A DNA stretch of 64,000 bases from assembly GCF_937616625.2 (NCBI RefSeq), contig NC_065571.1, forward strand, positions 4,156,501 through 4,220,500, read 5' to 3'. Under the pieces are notes generated by a model, which did no database searches, was not told where the DNA came from, and was given only the letters and a program-made list of their open reading frames with translations. The position numbers were made by a program, and so were the translations under genes. This document shows positions 1 through 13,260 of this stretch, piece by piece (position 1 is the stretch's first letter; every line of letters begins with the position of its first letter). The DNA comes from Mercurialis annua (taxonomy: Eukaryota > Streptophyta > Magnoliopsida > Malpighiales > Euphorbiaceae).

Positions 1-3000
1 AGTATCCTAAATGCAAATATTAGTGCAGCCAATCTTGAAACTTTTGTGGGAACAATTCTTTCCTGGAGAAAACAGTTAGAGTTGGATCAGAAAGCAAGAA
101 AGCTAAATGAGGTGCACTCATTTAATTGTGTTTTCTATGTTTAAAATTTTATGTATTTATGCGATGTATCGACATGATGCTCTAACAATCACAGGACGCT
201 GACAGTCATCATAGGCACGAAGAGGATCCAACTTATTCTGCTTTGGATGAAGATGATTTTCAGACTGTAACAATAGAAAATGAACTTGGGTGTGATATTT
301 ATCTGAAAAAGGTGGAGGGGGATGCGGGCGCAGTTGAAAAACTACATCATTGTGGTTGTTCTTCTGCATGGATTCCACCTCCAAGATTTTCTGACAGGTT
401 GAAAGTTGCAGATGAATCTAGGGAATCACGATGCTACGTTGTTATCTACATACTAGAAGCTAAGGTTGCAAATATTCAAGTTCATGCAGCTGTCTGTGCT
501 CATAGCAGATAGCATTTGGTTTCCCTGGAACTAAATATTAGTTTCCCTACTTTTGCAGGGTTTGCCCATCATTGATGATGGCAATAGCCATAACTTCTTT
601 TGTGCTCTACGCCTTGCTGTTGATAGTCAGGGAACAGATCAGCAAAAGCTATTTCCTCAGAGTGCAAGGACGAAATGCGTGAAGCCTATACTTTCAGAAG
701 TAAAAGAGCTTATGAATGGCACTGCAAAGTGGAATGAACTTTTTGTTTTTGAAATTCCTCGTAAGGTATATATATTTGGGATTTTCTATATTTTTATTTA
801 GTTTAATATGGAAGACTGGATACATTACGCACCTTTTTTCCTTTCTTTGTTATATTAACTTGTGCGTTGTTAAGATAATAAAATTATTGTTGTAGCCTCG
901 CTCAACAACTTGATCTATTGGGTAAAATGGTTATTTGATATGGTATTAGAGTCTCTATGATCGAAAAGTCTAGAATCCAATCCTTGGACCATCTGGTCAA
1001 TTAAAATATTCGAGTACAAGGTGAAGTGGGGTAATATGCTTGTTTGTTCACGCGTCAAGTCCAATGGGCATTTGCATGGGGGTTGTGTTAAGGTAATAAA
1101 ACTATTGTTGAAGCCTCACCCAACAACTTGAGCTATTGAGTGATTGATTATTTGAAATGAATTAGTACGCTTGATAGAGTGGCCACTTATTCCACAAAGT
1201 ACGATCTAAGGTTCCACTACCATTCACTAAATTCTTCTGTGTTTGTTAAGCACACTGCAGTGGAGTAACATGCCATTGCTTTTTTTGAATCAGCCATCTG
1301 TCGAGTAAAATTTGCAGATGGAAGTTTAATTTGCATGTATTGATGTTATTTCTTTGTAACATGCCTGCTGTTTATCAGCCTTTTGACTAAAATAGACTAT
1401 TGATGTGCAGTATGGAACATAACGGCTGGTTAAGATGCTAGAATGGATGACCAAATTCTGAAACTTTTGTCCTCTTTTAGTTGGTTGATAAATTTCTTGC
1501 TGCATATTCAATCTGACTTATTAGTTCTAGATTCTCTGTTGAAAGTTTGGATAATCGTATCACGTATGGCAGAAATATTTAGTGCATGCCTAATAAATTT
1601 ACAGGCTGAATGCTCGCTACAGATGATCTAGTAGTTTGAAGACTATTCAAATTTTGGTTGGATTCTTCTTCAGTGCCATACCCACCATTTGGCTTCATTA
1701 TTTTCATTTTTAATTAATAGGGTACCGGAAGTTGTACAGTACCTTCCACTATCATTTCAACTTACATCTATATAATTTTTAGGTCATCTCAATTGCTTAG
1801 GTACTCATTGTTTCTGCATTTTTGGTTCAATGGTATAGATGTTCATGAATAATTCACAATTTGACATAACCTCTTTTGTTAATTTTTTGTTTTTGCAGGG
1901 GATGGCTAAGCTAGAAGTGGAGGTAACAAATCTTGCTGCAAAAGCCGGAAAGGGTGTGTAGCTCAACTTTTGAATTCAAATTCACTTTGCATAAAGTGGC
2001 CTGAAGATCATAAATCTGATTTTCTCTTTTCAGCTATTATCTATCTCTTGGTTTGCTTGTCTATTTGATTTCTTTCTTTGTTTGTCAATATTTCTATTAG
2101 CTGAGTGACATTTTCTCTTCAAGACTCTTTTTACATCTACTGTTTATTTCCTAGAGCTCTTTGTAGCTTCTAACCATTTGCTGTCTTTTAATTCATTTAG
2201 GGCAAGTGAATTCGTGAATTGGAATAATGTTTTATCTTATTCCGTGGAATTGATTATACTTGGGTTAAATTCTGTCTAATAGAACTTTAAAGCCTATAGT
2301 TTGCTTCTAACAAAGTCGTGTAAGCTGTAAATGAGTAAGTAACAATCAAGTAATGAGCTTGCTCATGAACATTTTGGAGTACAGGCTATATGTCTATGAT
2401 TCTACTTTTAGTTGCCTTGTTACATAAGCTTAAAATTAAGTTTTAAACTTGAATAGGAATTTCATCAAAAAATAAATGGTATGTTCTTAAGCTCCTTCAT
2501 TAATTGGTTGCTGTGTTCTTTGTTTACTTATTGGTCTCACTGAAAGTCTGAAGGCAAGTGTGTTGATTATCAAGATTTATTGATTTCTTTTCCTTTTTTT
2601 CATGGATGTTATTTTATCCAGTACATAAGAAATAACAACTAAGCTTACAGCACTATATTGGATATGAAAGGCATTTATGTTCTTGGAATTGGTACAGGTG
2701 AAGTTTCTGGCGCACTCTCTTTGCCTGTTGGACATGGAACAGGCATGCTAAAGAAAATGGCCTCATCAAGGATGTTATATCAATCAAATAGTGGCGAGAA
2801 TATTGTGTCACATCCTTTAAGAAGGAGGGTGAGCATTGTATTGCAGCTGCATATATACATTCTATGTTTGGAACAGTGAAATTCTCTTTTGTAATATATA
2901 TATTTTCTGTTTGTTCTTTTTTTTTTCTCTTGCAGATCCAGAAAGATAGTATTGAAGTGTTGCATGACTGCGGTAGCCTGCTAGTTTCTACTACTTATTT

Positions 3001-6000
3001 TGAGAGGAATATGGTATCAAACTTACCTAGAGATAAAGATGCTGAGAACTCGAATCACAGAGATATAGGTTTCTGGGTTCGTCTTCGCCCCGAGGGTTCA
3101 TGGGAGGGTATTCGTTCATTACTTCCGCTGTCAGTGGTCCCCAAATTGTTAGAGAATGATTTTGTTGCCATGGAAGTGGTCATGAAAAATGGCAAGAAGC
3201 ATGCAATTTTCAGGGGTCTTGTGACTGTCGTGAATGAGGCAGATATTCAATTGGATATTCTTGTATGTCATGCCTCTTTGGTTTCCTCTTCAGGGAGAAG
3301 CAACATGAACACTGTGATAGAAGAGATCTTTGAAAACCAATATTATAGTCCTATTTCTGGTTGGGGTAACAAGTGGCCTGGCTTTAGAAGTAATGATCCA
3401 GGACGATGGAGCACCAGGGACTTATCATATTCATCTAATGTTAGTAGATGTTGAAACAACAATGCTTCTTTTATTTATTAGTAATATAATACCGCTGTAT
3501 ATTTTACCTGACTCCTGTTTTATTTTGAAGGACTTCTTTGAACCTTCCCTTGCTTCTGGATGGCAATGGACATCTGCATGGATTATTGATAAATCATCCC
3601 CTGTTGATACTGATGGCTGGACATATGGGCCTGATTTCCACATCTTAAAGTGGCCCCCAACTTCAAAGTCATGCACAAAATCTTCCGTTGATGTTGTGCG
3701 ACGCAGGCGTTGGATTCGTAGGAGGCAACTACAAACTGGGCAGGGATTGAATAGCATGAATGACAAATTAATTTCCATAAATCCTGGATCATCAGCTGTT
3801 TTACCATGGAGAAGCACATCTAAGGATTCGGACCAGTGCGTACAAGTTCGCCCTTATGTTGATCAATGTCAGCCTGCATATTCATGGGGACAGACAGTTA
3901 CTTTTGGATCTGGATATGCATTTGGGAAGGAGCAGGCTTTTGCTGATCAAGGCTTGCTTGCCAGACAGAATACATCGAGGCAGGGCACTAAAGCGCCTGA
4001 TGCTTTTAAGTTGAACCAGCTTGAGAAGAAGGATGCTTTATTTTGCTGTTCCCCTGGTACTGGAAGTAAACAGTTTTGGCTTAGCGTAGGTGCTGATGCA
4101 TCAATTCTTAACACTGAATTGAATACTCCTGTTTATGATTGGAGAATTTCTATTAGTTCTCCATTGAAATTGGAAAACCAGCTTCCTTGCCCAGCTGAAT
4201 TCACAATTTGGGAAAAAACAGACGATGAAGGTTGTATTGAGCGACTAAATGGTATTCTCTCTTCACGTGAGAGCATGCATGTATATTCAACAGATATTTA
4301 CAAGCCTGTTTATCTCACATTAATTGTTCAGGGTGGCTGGCATCTGGAAAAGGTAAATAATTTTTCATAATGTATATATGCCCACATTCTATTTGAAGTT
4401 CATTTTATACTATATCTGCATGTTTTATACAACATATTTCTGCTGTATTTAAATTTTAGTTTGTGGCATACATTTAATCAACATTTCCTTCTATTAGCAG
4501 GATCCTGTTCTTGTTCTGGATCTTCCTTCCAGTGACCATGTCTCATCATTCTGGATGGTACACCAGCAAAATAAAAGGTCGAGCTCATTAATTTATTATA
4601 ATTTATTCAAATGTTTAAATTAATTGAACTTCGCTATGTATTAATTACTATTAGATTTTAGATTATGGAAGTAAATATTCTTGCGTTTACTGCGACTGTT
4701 CTGTTCATTCTGGTAGGAACGTTTGTGGAATAAATTTTCAAATTCAAATGTTTAAATTTAAAATAATATGTTTTTTTATTTTTCAATTTATTTTGTGATT
4801 TTAATCAACTATTTTAATTTTAATATGATTTTTTTTTTGTCTTTTTAATAAATTTATTTTAATGTCTTCTAATTTTTATTATTAATTTAAAAAATATATG
4901 AACATAATTAAATTATTTATCATTATAATTTATTATTTATTTTATTATAATTAAACACATGGATGTATCTTGTTAGTATTGAATAAATTATGGCTGTAAT
5001 GTGTTCAATGTTTAAATAATTTATTGGGAATATGCTGAGAATATTCTTTTTGGTGCTGAAAATAGTATTGGAGAAAAAACACTAGGTGATTTTTTTTTTA
5101 ATTTTTTAGTGTAAATTGTTGGAGATGACCTTAGTCTCCATTACGAACCTAAGATTTTGTTTCTTTGTTGCTGATGTATTTTATATATACCGACATCATG
5201 TGCACCAAATTTGGAAATATATAAATGGCAAGAGTCAGTCTCACAGTAATGTGTAGCTATACACACACACAGACACACACAATGACACTTATAGAACCGC
5301 ATTGACACAGCCCTGGATTATGATATTAACCATTTTAGTTGGATGCAGGAGACTGCGTGTGAGTGTTGAACGAGAAATGGGAGGAACAATTGCTGCACCA
5401 AAAGTCATTCGGTTTTTTGTGCCATATTGGATAGTAAATGATTCGTCTTTGCCACTGGCATATACAATTGTAGAGATTGAGCCTATGGATGATGCAAAAA
5501 CACAATTAAAAAATTCCTCAAACTCAATGGAAAGGAAATTTTTTGGTGCTAAGCGAAATATTCAAGTACTTGAATTTATTGAGGATACTACCCCCCTACC
5601 TACCATGTTTTCTCCGCAAGACTCTGCAGGTCGCAGTGGGCTTATAATGTTCCAATCCCAGAAAGACTCTTATATGTCACCACGAGTGGGCCTTGCGGTT
5701 GCTGTTCGTCATTGTGAGGTCTATAGTCCTGGGGTTTCTCTTCTTGAGCTTGAAAAGAAGGTGATTTGGATGGAAAGATAGCTTATCTGCATAGCTTGGA
5801 CTTCAAATTTATCTGCTGAGCTTGAAATTTTTGTTATTTTCTCTCTCTCTCTCTCTCTAATGTGATGCTGGTCAAATCTTTTTCAGGAGAGGGTTGATGT
5901 CAAGGCATTTAGCTCAGATGGATCCTACTACAAGCTTTCAGCTCTACTTAAGACCTCGGAGAGGACTAAGGTGTTTTTTCTAATACTCGTTTTTTTTTTT

Positions 6001-9000
6001 CTATTATACATTTCACATTAGTTTGCCTATGTACAATGAATTTTAAGAAGCAATTTTTATTTATTTATTCTTCTGGAGAAAATTTATGCACAAGTTTTGT
6101 GAAGATTTATTGCCTTGTGAAGAGTGGATTGATCGAGTCATAGATGACTCTAAGGATTGTGCTGTAGTAAAGACTGGTTTGTGATCATATGTTGGTTAGT
6201 AGTCAAATACAACCTGCATTGCGTAATCAAGGATGGGGTAACAACCTGCATTGTGATCATATGGTGGAGGACCTACTAGACTGATTTGTGATCAATGCAA
6301 CCTGCATTGTGATCATATGGTGGAGGACCTACTAGACTGATTTGTGATCAATGCAACCTGCTCCAAGGCGACAGGGATCTACTTTTAAACTTTTGAAAGA
6401 GATGTTGATTTGGTTTTTCCCCTCACATGCATGTATATCTTCACCGGTATTGCATCTTCTTTGTGTGTTTGCATGGTTCTGTTCGACCAACAACTGAAAC
6501 TGAGTGTTAATTAGTTTAGCATGCGCGTATTCAAGGATGTCACAGCATGAGGATGTATCCTTTTGTAAATAGTTTTTAAGATCTGTGTTTATTGTATCAT
6601 TATTGTGCCAAAAACAAGTCTAATACTGAATCCAAATAACTAATGGGTCTGGAATGTGTTGCAGCTATTATTTTCGGGAACACTAGATTTGCACTGATTG
6701 ACCGAGTGAACAAAAAAAATTATATTTTTGCCTAATGTTTAAGACTTGAGAAAGAACTGCATCATGTAGCTGCAGCGATTTAATTATGTTTCTTGAATGG
6801 ATAAGTTGTTTGTAATTAACAGTTGCGAATTGGATGATATTCAGGTTGTTCATTTTCAGCCGCACACATTGTTTGTGAATAGAGTAGGTTGCAGTATCTG
6901 TCTACGGCAGTGTGATTCTCAGTTGTTGGAATGGATTCATCCTACTGATCCTCCAAAATCATTTGGATGGCAGTCTTCTGCCAAAGTAGAGCTATTGAAG
7001 GTCTGTTGAAAGAACAATGTTTTTGGCTAGATGTGTTTAGACATTTTTTCTTTACGGTGTTTTAATTTTCAGTTGCGGATGAATGGATTTAACTGGAGTA
7101 CTCCATTTAGCGTAAGCAGTGAAGGCATGATGCGAATTTCTTTGACGAAAGACACCGGAGGCTATCAAATTCAGTTGAGAGTACAAGTAAGAAGCGGCAC
7201 AAAGAGCTCACGCTATGAAGTCATCTTCCGTCCAAACTCGTCATCCAGTCCTTACAGGTTATAACTTACGCCCATAACATTTTATCATCCGATTATAATG
7301 AGGATAGTTTTTGCATTGAAAATGTAAGTTTTTGCCAGCTACTTCTTTGCGCTCTAATCAACTATTAATACAATTTATCTAAAAATATTATGTCTTGCTT
7401 CTCTAAAGAATTTCTCATGTTATAAAGACTGCAACACTTTTTTGTTTCTTTTCCATGTATTTGATTATGCACCTGTTGTTGCTCTGATTTTTCTGTTAGT
7501 AACAATGAGTTCCTATGACAGGATTGAAAATCGTTCTATGTTTTTACCCATCCGCTTTCGGCAAGTGGATGGTTTCAGTGATTCATGGAAGCTTCTTCTA
7601 CCTAACGCAGCAGCTTCGTTCCTATGGGAAGATCTTGGTAGGCGGCAACTGTTGGAACTCTTTGTAGATGGGACCGACTCATCAAAATCATTGATATACA
7701 ATATTGATGAGGTTTCTGATAATCTGCCCATCCATATGGGTGGAGGACCTACTAGAGCTTTGCGTGTTACTATTATGAAGGAAGAAAAAATGAATGTGGT
7801 TAAGATTTGTGATTGGTTGCCGGAAAATGAACCTACCGCTTTTTTAAGCAAAGGTGTCCCATTGCAGTTGTCACATACCGGTGGAAATGACCCTCAACAA
7901 CAGCAATTGTCATCCACTGCAGATTGTGAATTTCATGTTGTTATTGAGCTGGCTGAGCTTGGAATATCTATTATAGACCACACACCAGAAGAAATCTTAT
8001 ACTTGTCGGTGCAGAACCTTCTCCTATCTTATTCTACTGGCTTGGGTTCGGGTTTAAGTAGGTAGGATTTCTTCATTACCTAAAAAAACCTCTCTGGTTT
8101 TGACATCCCTAGCAGAGTTACTAAAGAGTATCATGGGGAAGCGGTAGAGATAGAGACTGGATTTTGATTCAATAAAATCAGAACCATATACCTACTTTTT
8201 GTTGACATGCGCACTTACTTCCTGAATATTTCTTTTTATTTCCCATTCTCTAAGTCATCAATTTGTATAGTAGTGAAAACTGTGAACCCATAATAAGCTA
8301 ATATGAAAGTGATCCATGACTCCATACCATGGTGGCATTAAGATCTAGATATTTCTATTCTGAAGACAGTACATTATTTTTTCTAATCCCTGCTAGTTTT
8401 CTTCTGCTTATTTATCTTTTTCACTTCTTTTCTGATTACTTTGAGATTGCATTTATACTAGATCTGGATATTTTCAATTTCACATGCAGTGTATTATATA
8501 TATGTATATATATATATATATATATATAACCAGTGCATGTTATCATCATTCAAATTTAAACCTAAATATGGTACGTTTGTGGCAAGAGAATCTATAGCTT
8601 AGTTAAATATTTCTCCACCATTTAGGCCTCTTTGTTTATTTGTGCTCTGAAACTAAACATTTTCCCCTTTTTTTCAACTGAAAAAGAACCTTGTAGAATG
8701 TGTGGATTAGTTAGTTTGATTGCCATTGATGAAACTCTGCTATGTTTGTTTCCTGCGCAACTGATGTTCCGGACTGACTGAAATTAGCAATTTTCATTTT
8801 TTTCTAATAACAGGTTCAAATTGAGAATGCATGGAATACAAGTGGATAATCAGTTGCCGTTAACCCCAATGCCAGTTCTCTTCAGGCCACAGAAAGTTGG
8901 GGATGGAACCGATTATATCTTGAAGTTCTCCATGACATTGCAATCAAATGGCCCCTTAGATCTATGTGTTTATCCATATATTGGGTTCAGTGTGAGCTTT

Positions 9001-12000
9001 CAGTAACATTAACCTTAAGTTACTGATTTATTTCCTTTTATTTAATTATGCTGGTCTTCTTGTGTTTATCAGGGACCTGACAGTTCTGCTTTTCTAATAA
9101 ACATTCATGAGCCCATTATCTGGCGACTTCATGATATGATCCAGCAAGTAAATCTCAGTAGGTTACGCGACGAACAAACCACTGCTGTTTCTGTTGATCC
9201 AATCATTCAAATTGGGTATGTGATAATCTTTATTTGAGATAAAAGAGCGCTTACCCATTTCTGTAGTCACTTGAGAGCTTACTTGATTATGTTTCTGGAA
9301 TACAGTGTTCTGAACATCTCAGAAGTTCGATTCAAAGTGTCAATGGGTATGTCTCCTGGTCAGCGGCCAAGAGGAGTACTTGGTTTCTGGTCATCTTTGA
9401 TGACTGCCTTGGGCAACACTGAAAATATGCCAGTAAGTGTTTGGATATTTCTATCTTTGTATACTGCAAGATCCTTCTTTTAACTGTATTCTTTGACTCC
9501 TTGGAAACAAGAGCATGATTCTGAAAGCTTTGGAATATCTGTTGATGATTTTCTCCAAATCTTATCTGAAATACATGCCATCCGTCTTGGGCCTTGGCAG
9601 TTCTTGTTGAACTCGTTATAATCTATTTAGTATGATGTGGCGGATGAAAATCCGTGACGGTGCACTATGCGAGCAAACCATCCTTTCCTTAAATGATTGT
9701 TACTGCTTAGAGCTCAATTAATCTTCCTCTGCTATCTTGTAAACTGAGAGTTCAGTTTAGGAGCATTGTGACCTGGGAGACTATTCTATGTTCTTAGTCG
9801 TATGAAATTTATATTGTTCCATAGGTAATGAGTCTTTCTTGGACTTTAAAGAGCATCTCATTTATGTTATCCAGGTGAGGGTAAATCAGAGATTTCGTGA
9901 GAACATATGCATGAGGCAGAGTGCTATGATTAGCATTGCTATTTCAAACATTAAAAAGGATCTTCTTGGTCAACCTCTTCAACTGCTCTCCGGTGTTGAT
10001 ATTTTGGGTAATGCAAGCAGTGCACTTGGACATATGAGCAAAGGTGTAGCTGCCTTGTCCATGGATAAGAAGTTCATCCAAAGTCGACAAAGACAGGTTT
10101 CCTTTTCTTTTTGAAACTAAAATCCTTTTGTTTCTGTGATTGTTGCGTATCAACTTTGAATATTTTTTATTAACAAGCTGGAGCAACTGGTTGGTGCCCT
10201 GATTGGTACAAAATATAAATTGTTGGGCAGCATAACGTTGAATTTTTGCCAAAAGACAATTAATTTATCTAAGTCTATAAATCTTCTTTGTGCTGGTATG
10301 AATTCAGAGGGATAAATATTATTTCAGACTCGACGCTTTCAAATGGGAAGAATTTATTTCTTTTTCGCCCTTACAGTTAACCAATTTTAAACTTCCATTA
10401 TATTCCAAATTCTGGTATATTTCTGTTAGCATCCATGTGCTGCTGCTGATTCTGCTGACCTCCATTTCATGTTTGGTATTTCTTTCTTATAAAAAGCTTG
10501 TAGTTGGTCAAGGCTTTATTCACAACCTGGACATTGATTGACTTTGTTTCTATTTCCTATCCATAGCATTGGGGTAAAGGTTAATGAATCCCTGGTATTA
10601 GGCGGATATATAAATTAAAGGTTATTGAATCCTTGGTATTGAGTGGATATAGGTGTCAAGAATTTTCTGGGGTGGATTTTAATGCCATAATGGTGCTCTA
10701 GAATATTTAGTGATACTCTGCATCTTTTAGCTATGTTGAGAGGATGCCTTATTTACTTTTTTTATTTTAGCAGGAGACAAAAGGTGTAGAGGACCTTGGT
10801 GATGTTATCAGAGAGGGAGGTGGTGCTCTGGCAAAGGGTCTTTTTAGAGGTGTCACAGGCATTTTAACGAAACCTTTTGAAGGTGCAAAAACATCCGGCG
10901 TTGAGGGTTTTGTTCAGGGTGTCGGGAAAGGAATAATAGGTGCCGCTGCCCAACCTGTTAGTGGAGTTCTGGATCTTTTGTCTAAAACTACTGAAGGTGC
11001 CAACGCTATGAGAATGAAGATAACATCAGCTATAACATCAGAGGAGCAACTCCTCCGAAGAAGACTTCCTCGTGGAATCAGCGGTGATAATTTGCTTCGA
11101 CCTTACAATGAGTACAAAGCCCAGGGACAGGTAGTTCTTCATTCTCGTATGCAATTCACATGTAGCAGTTGTTTGACTTGCTGGAACTCTAGTAGTAAGG
11201 CTTGTTCATGCCTTCCTCAGTGTTGTGTATCCTATTTAAAGTATGACAATATTACACATATAATTATAGACTTTATTGGGGTTGATGGTTTTCTTTATTG
11301 TCCAAGGAAAACAACACTCTCATGTCCCAATAAACAAGGACTACAGTTGGGTCAATTTACTCGTGGTGTGGCAGAGTTGTATCCGATTCTGTTATGACTG
11401 CTAGATGCATGTCACATCAATTGATTACAGTCTTGTGACATTTCTCCTGCAGCATTTATACTATTGCTTGACATTCTTCTTTGATTTTTCATTTCATAGA
11501 TAACTTGTAGTATCAGGCATTTCCTCACGGTTCAAGTTACAATCATTTTGAGCTCATGCTCCATTAATCTGGTCAACTGGTCATCACTAACTCCAAAATA
11601 TTTGTCATCGTTTAGGTTATATTGCAGCTGGCCGAATCAGCTTCATTTTTCAGTCAGGTTGATCTTTTTAAAGTACGTGGGAAGTTTGCCTTATCCGATG
11701 CTTATGAAGATCACTTCATGCTTCCTAAAGGAAAAATTGTGATGGTGACTCATCGGAGAGTAATGTTATTGCAAGTAAGTTATCTTTATGAGAAACATTT
11801 ACTGCTCTTGAATCTTGCTTAGTCACTAAAGGGATTAACTAAAGTAGAAATTAATGTTGCTCTTTTTAGCAACCGTCCAATATTATTGGTCAGAGGAAGT
11901 TCAGCCCTGTAAGAGATCCGTGTTCAGTGCTGTGGGATGTGTTATGGGACGACTTGGTGACAATGGAATTGTCTCAGGGAAAGGACGACCATCCAAAAGC

Positions 12001-12681
12001 TCCACCCTCAAGATTGCTTCTTTACTTGAGGAGTAGAGGAACAGAGGTAAAAGAACAAACTCGTGTAATTAAATGCAATCATGAAACTGATCAGGCTCGT
12101 GAGGTCTACTCTTCAATTGAGCGAGCAATGAACACTTACGGACAAAACGTATCAAAGGTTTGTTTCTGACATCATATTTATCTTTGTATTTGGATATGCT
12201 TTCAGAATCTTCATATAATTCCACATTTTTCACTTGCATCAATTTTTGTTTAAACTGATGTCAGAAAGCCTGGGATTGCAGATGTACAAATTCTGAGAAC
12301 TGGTAAATACAGAATGTTTCTATTAACTGAAGAGTAAAATTGCTTGCAGTATAGAATTAAAAGTATCTGGTTTTAATATAATAGAAGAACGTAAATAAGG
12401 ACAGTGTGATTCCCACTGGTTGAACTTGTGGCTCACATAAGACATTGCTATGCCTTGGAATAACAACATTCTGGTCGAACATTGGAGGTTTTTCTTGCAA
12501 TATAATTAGTACTTTTGATCATGTTATTCAGGAAATGCCGAAATATAAAGTGATAAAGCCATACATGCCTGGTGCAGATGGTACCAATCTTGATGTGATG
12601 TCAAGAGAAGCTTGGTCTCACCCACAGGTTCCTGTATCATTTCCTCTATATTCAACTTTTGGTAGCAGCAACCTTAATTGA
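1..12681 (+). CDS. VPS13M: VPS13M-type bridge-like lipid-transfer protein, C-terminal 1725 residues (5' end outside window)
   Basis: VPS13 proteins form a long hydrophobic channel that moves phospholipids between membranes at organelle contacts. Only the C-terminal part is here, entering in phase at base 1. Exons read by splice sites and frame: 1-111, 195-464, 559-765, 1899-1953, 2698-2828, 2936-3439, 3531-4352, 4501-4577, 5349-5760, 5887-5970, 6845-7000, 7073-7257, 7522-8061, 8814-8991, 9073-9215, 9306-9432, 9875-10096, 10774-11130, 11616-11774, 11870-12157, 12532-12681; the total of 5178 nt stays open to TGA. Order of parts: start of the VPS13 adaptor-binding (SHR-BD) region with VTIENELG; a C2-like insert around VIYILEAKGLPIIDD to KLEVEVTNLA; further adaptor-binding repeats each with an Asn (LENQL, IVNDSS, FVNRVG, IENRSM); an ATG2_C-like segment (LLSGVDILGNAS); and a PH-like C-terminus (KVRGKFALSDAYE, VTHRRVMLLQ). 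The C2 plus PH combination points to the Arabidopsis At1g48090/At4g17140 type rather than SHRUBBY. Confidence 0.93.
868..1160 (+). mobile_element. TRIM-like relic (miniature LTR retrotransposon) in a VPS13 intron
   Basis: Two related direct repeats, about 868-939 and 1086-1160, both start TGTTAAG(A/G)TAATAAAA and include AACAACTTGA(T/G)CTATTG. Directly after the first comes TGGTATTAGAG at 941, close to the initiator-tRNA primer-binding site TGGTATCAGAG used by plant LTR elements. A G-rich GCATGGGGGTT precedes the second repeat, as a polypurine tract should. There is no coding sequence and the ends are worn; I found no clear target duplication. A degenerate piece of a larger Copia element is an alternative. 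Confidence 0.5.
5262..5281. repeat. CA microsatellite in VPS13 intron
   Basis: A short interrupted (AC)n tract lies in the intron before exon 5349-5760. Other simple repeats in this gene's introns are (CT)n near 5841-5859 and (TA)n near 8499-8528. None interrupts an exon. Confidence 0.85.
6246..6357. repeat. 56-bp tandem duplication in VPS13 intron
   Basis: Two identical 56-bp units, 6246-6301 and 6302-6357, start CCTGCATTGTGATCATATGG; a third unit is abandoned after six bases. Each unit carries an 18-mer, GGTGGAGGACCTACTAGA, that also occurs in the coding exon at 7739-7756. Confidence 0.9.
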
Positions 12682-12828
12682 TGCGGTCTGTCAGCGGCTG
12701 TTGATGATTTGTGTTCAAGGGTTCACGATACAATTCTGCTTACAAATGCAAGAGAGCTTTTGAAAGGTATGACTTTGGATTCACTTTTGTTAATAATATC
12801 GTCATCAACAACATAATAAATTAGAAAA
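12682..12828 (+). other. VPS13 3' UTR start; possible 3'-UTR intron
   Basis: Sequence after the TGA is not open in the VPS13 frame. A GT at about 12767 (GAAAG|GTATGAC) could open a 3'-UTR intron, but I see no decisive acceptor or poly(A) site. Confidence 0.35.
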
Positions 12829-13260
12829 AATTATATCACTGGTGTCTAAGCTTTTATGAATCTTCTATGTTAGTATTTGAATTTTTATTAATCTGCTATT
12901 TTAGTGTCTGAATTTTTATTTCTTGCAAATTAGTGTTTAACTTTTTTTAAAGTGTCAAACAGGTGCTTTTAGCCATTTTTCCACCACCGGACTATTAACA
13001 ACAGGGCCAAAACAAATTTACTATTATTTAGTTTGCCATTTTGGTTTCAGATTGACAAGTGTATCATTTGCACATACTGCCATCATTGTTTTTGTTAATA
13101 TGACTCTGAAACTTTGCTAAATGTAGGAGTTATTTTTATTTTTTCAGGAAATGGTTAAAAACACTTATTTGATATATTTTTAAAAAGTTTAAATACCAAT
13201 AACTGAAATAAAAACTCAGACACAATAATAGTGGATTCAGTAAAGTTTACCGCAATTAAA
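12829..13260. mobile_element. Worn Mutator-like MITE downstream of VPS13
   Basis: Imperfect inverted arms of roughly 100 bp face each other. On the left, about 12898-12985 reads GCTATTTTAGTGTCTGAATT onward to GCTTTTAGCCATTTTTCC. On the right, about 13145-13235 is its reverse complement with scattered changes (GTGTCTGAGTTTTTATTT, GTTTTTAACCATTTCC). The outer borders are uncertain and no target duplication was found. The assignment rests on likeness to the other long-armed elements in this window. Confidence 0.5.
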
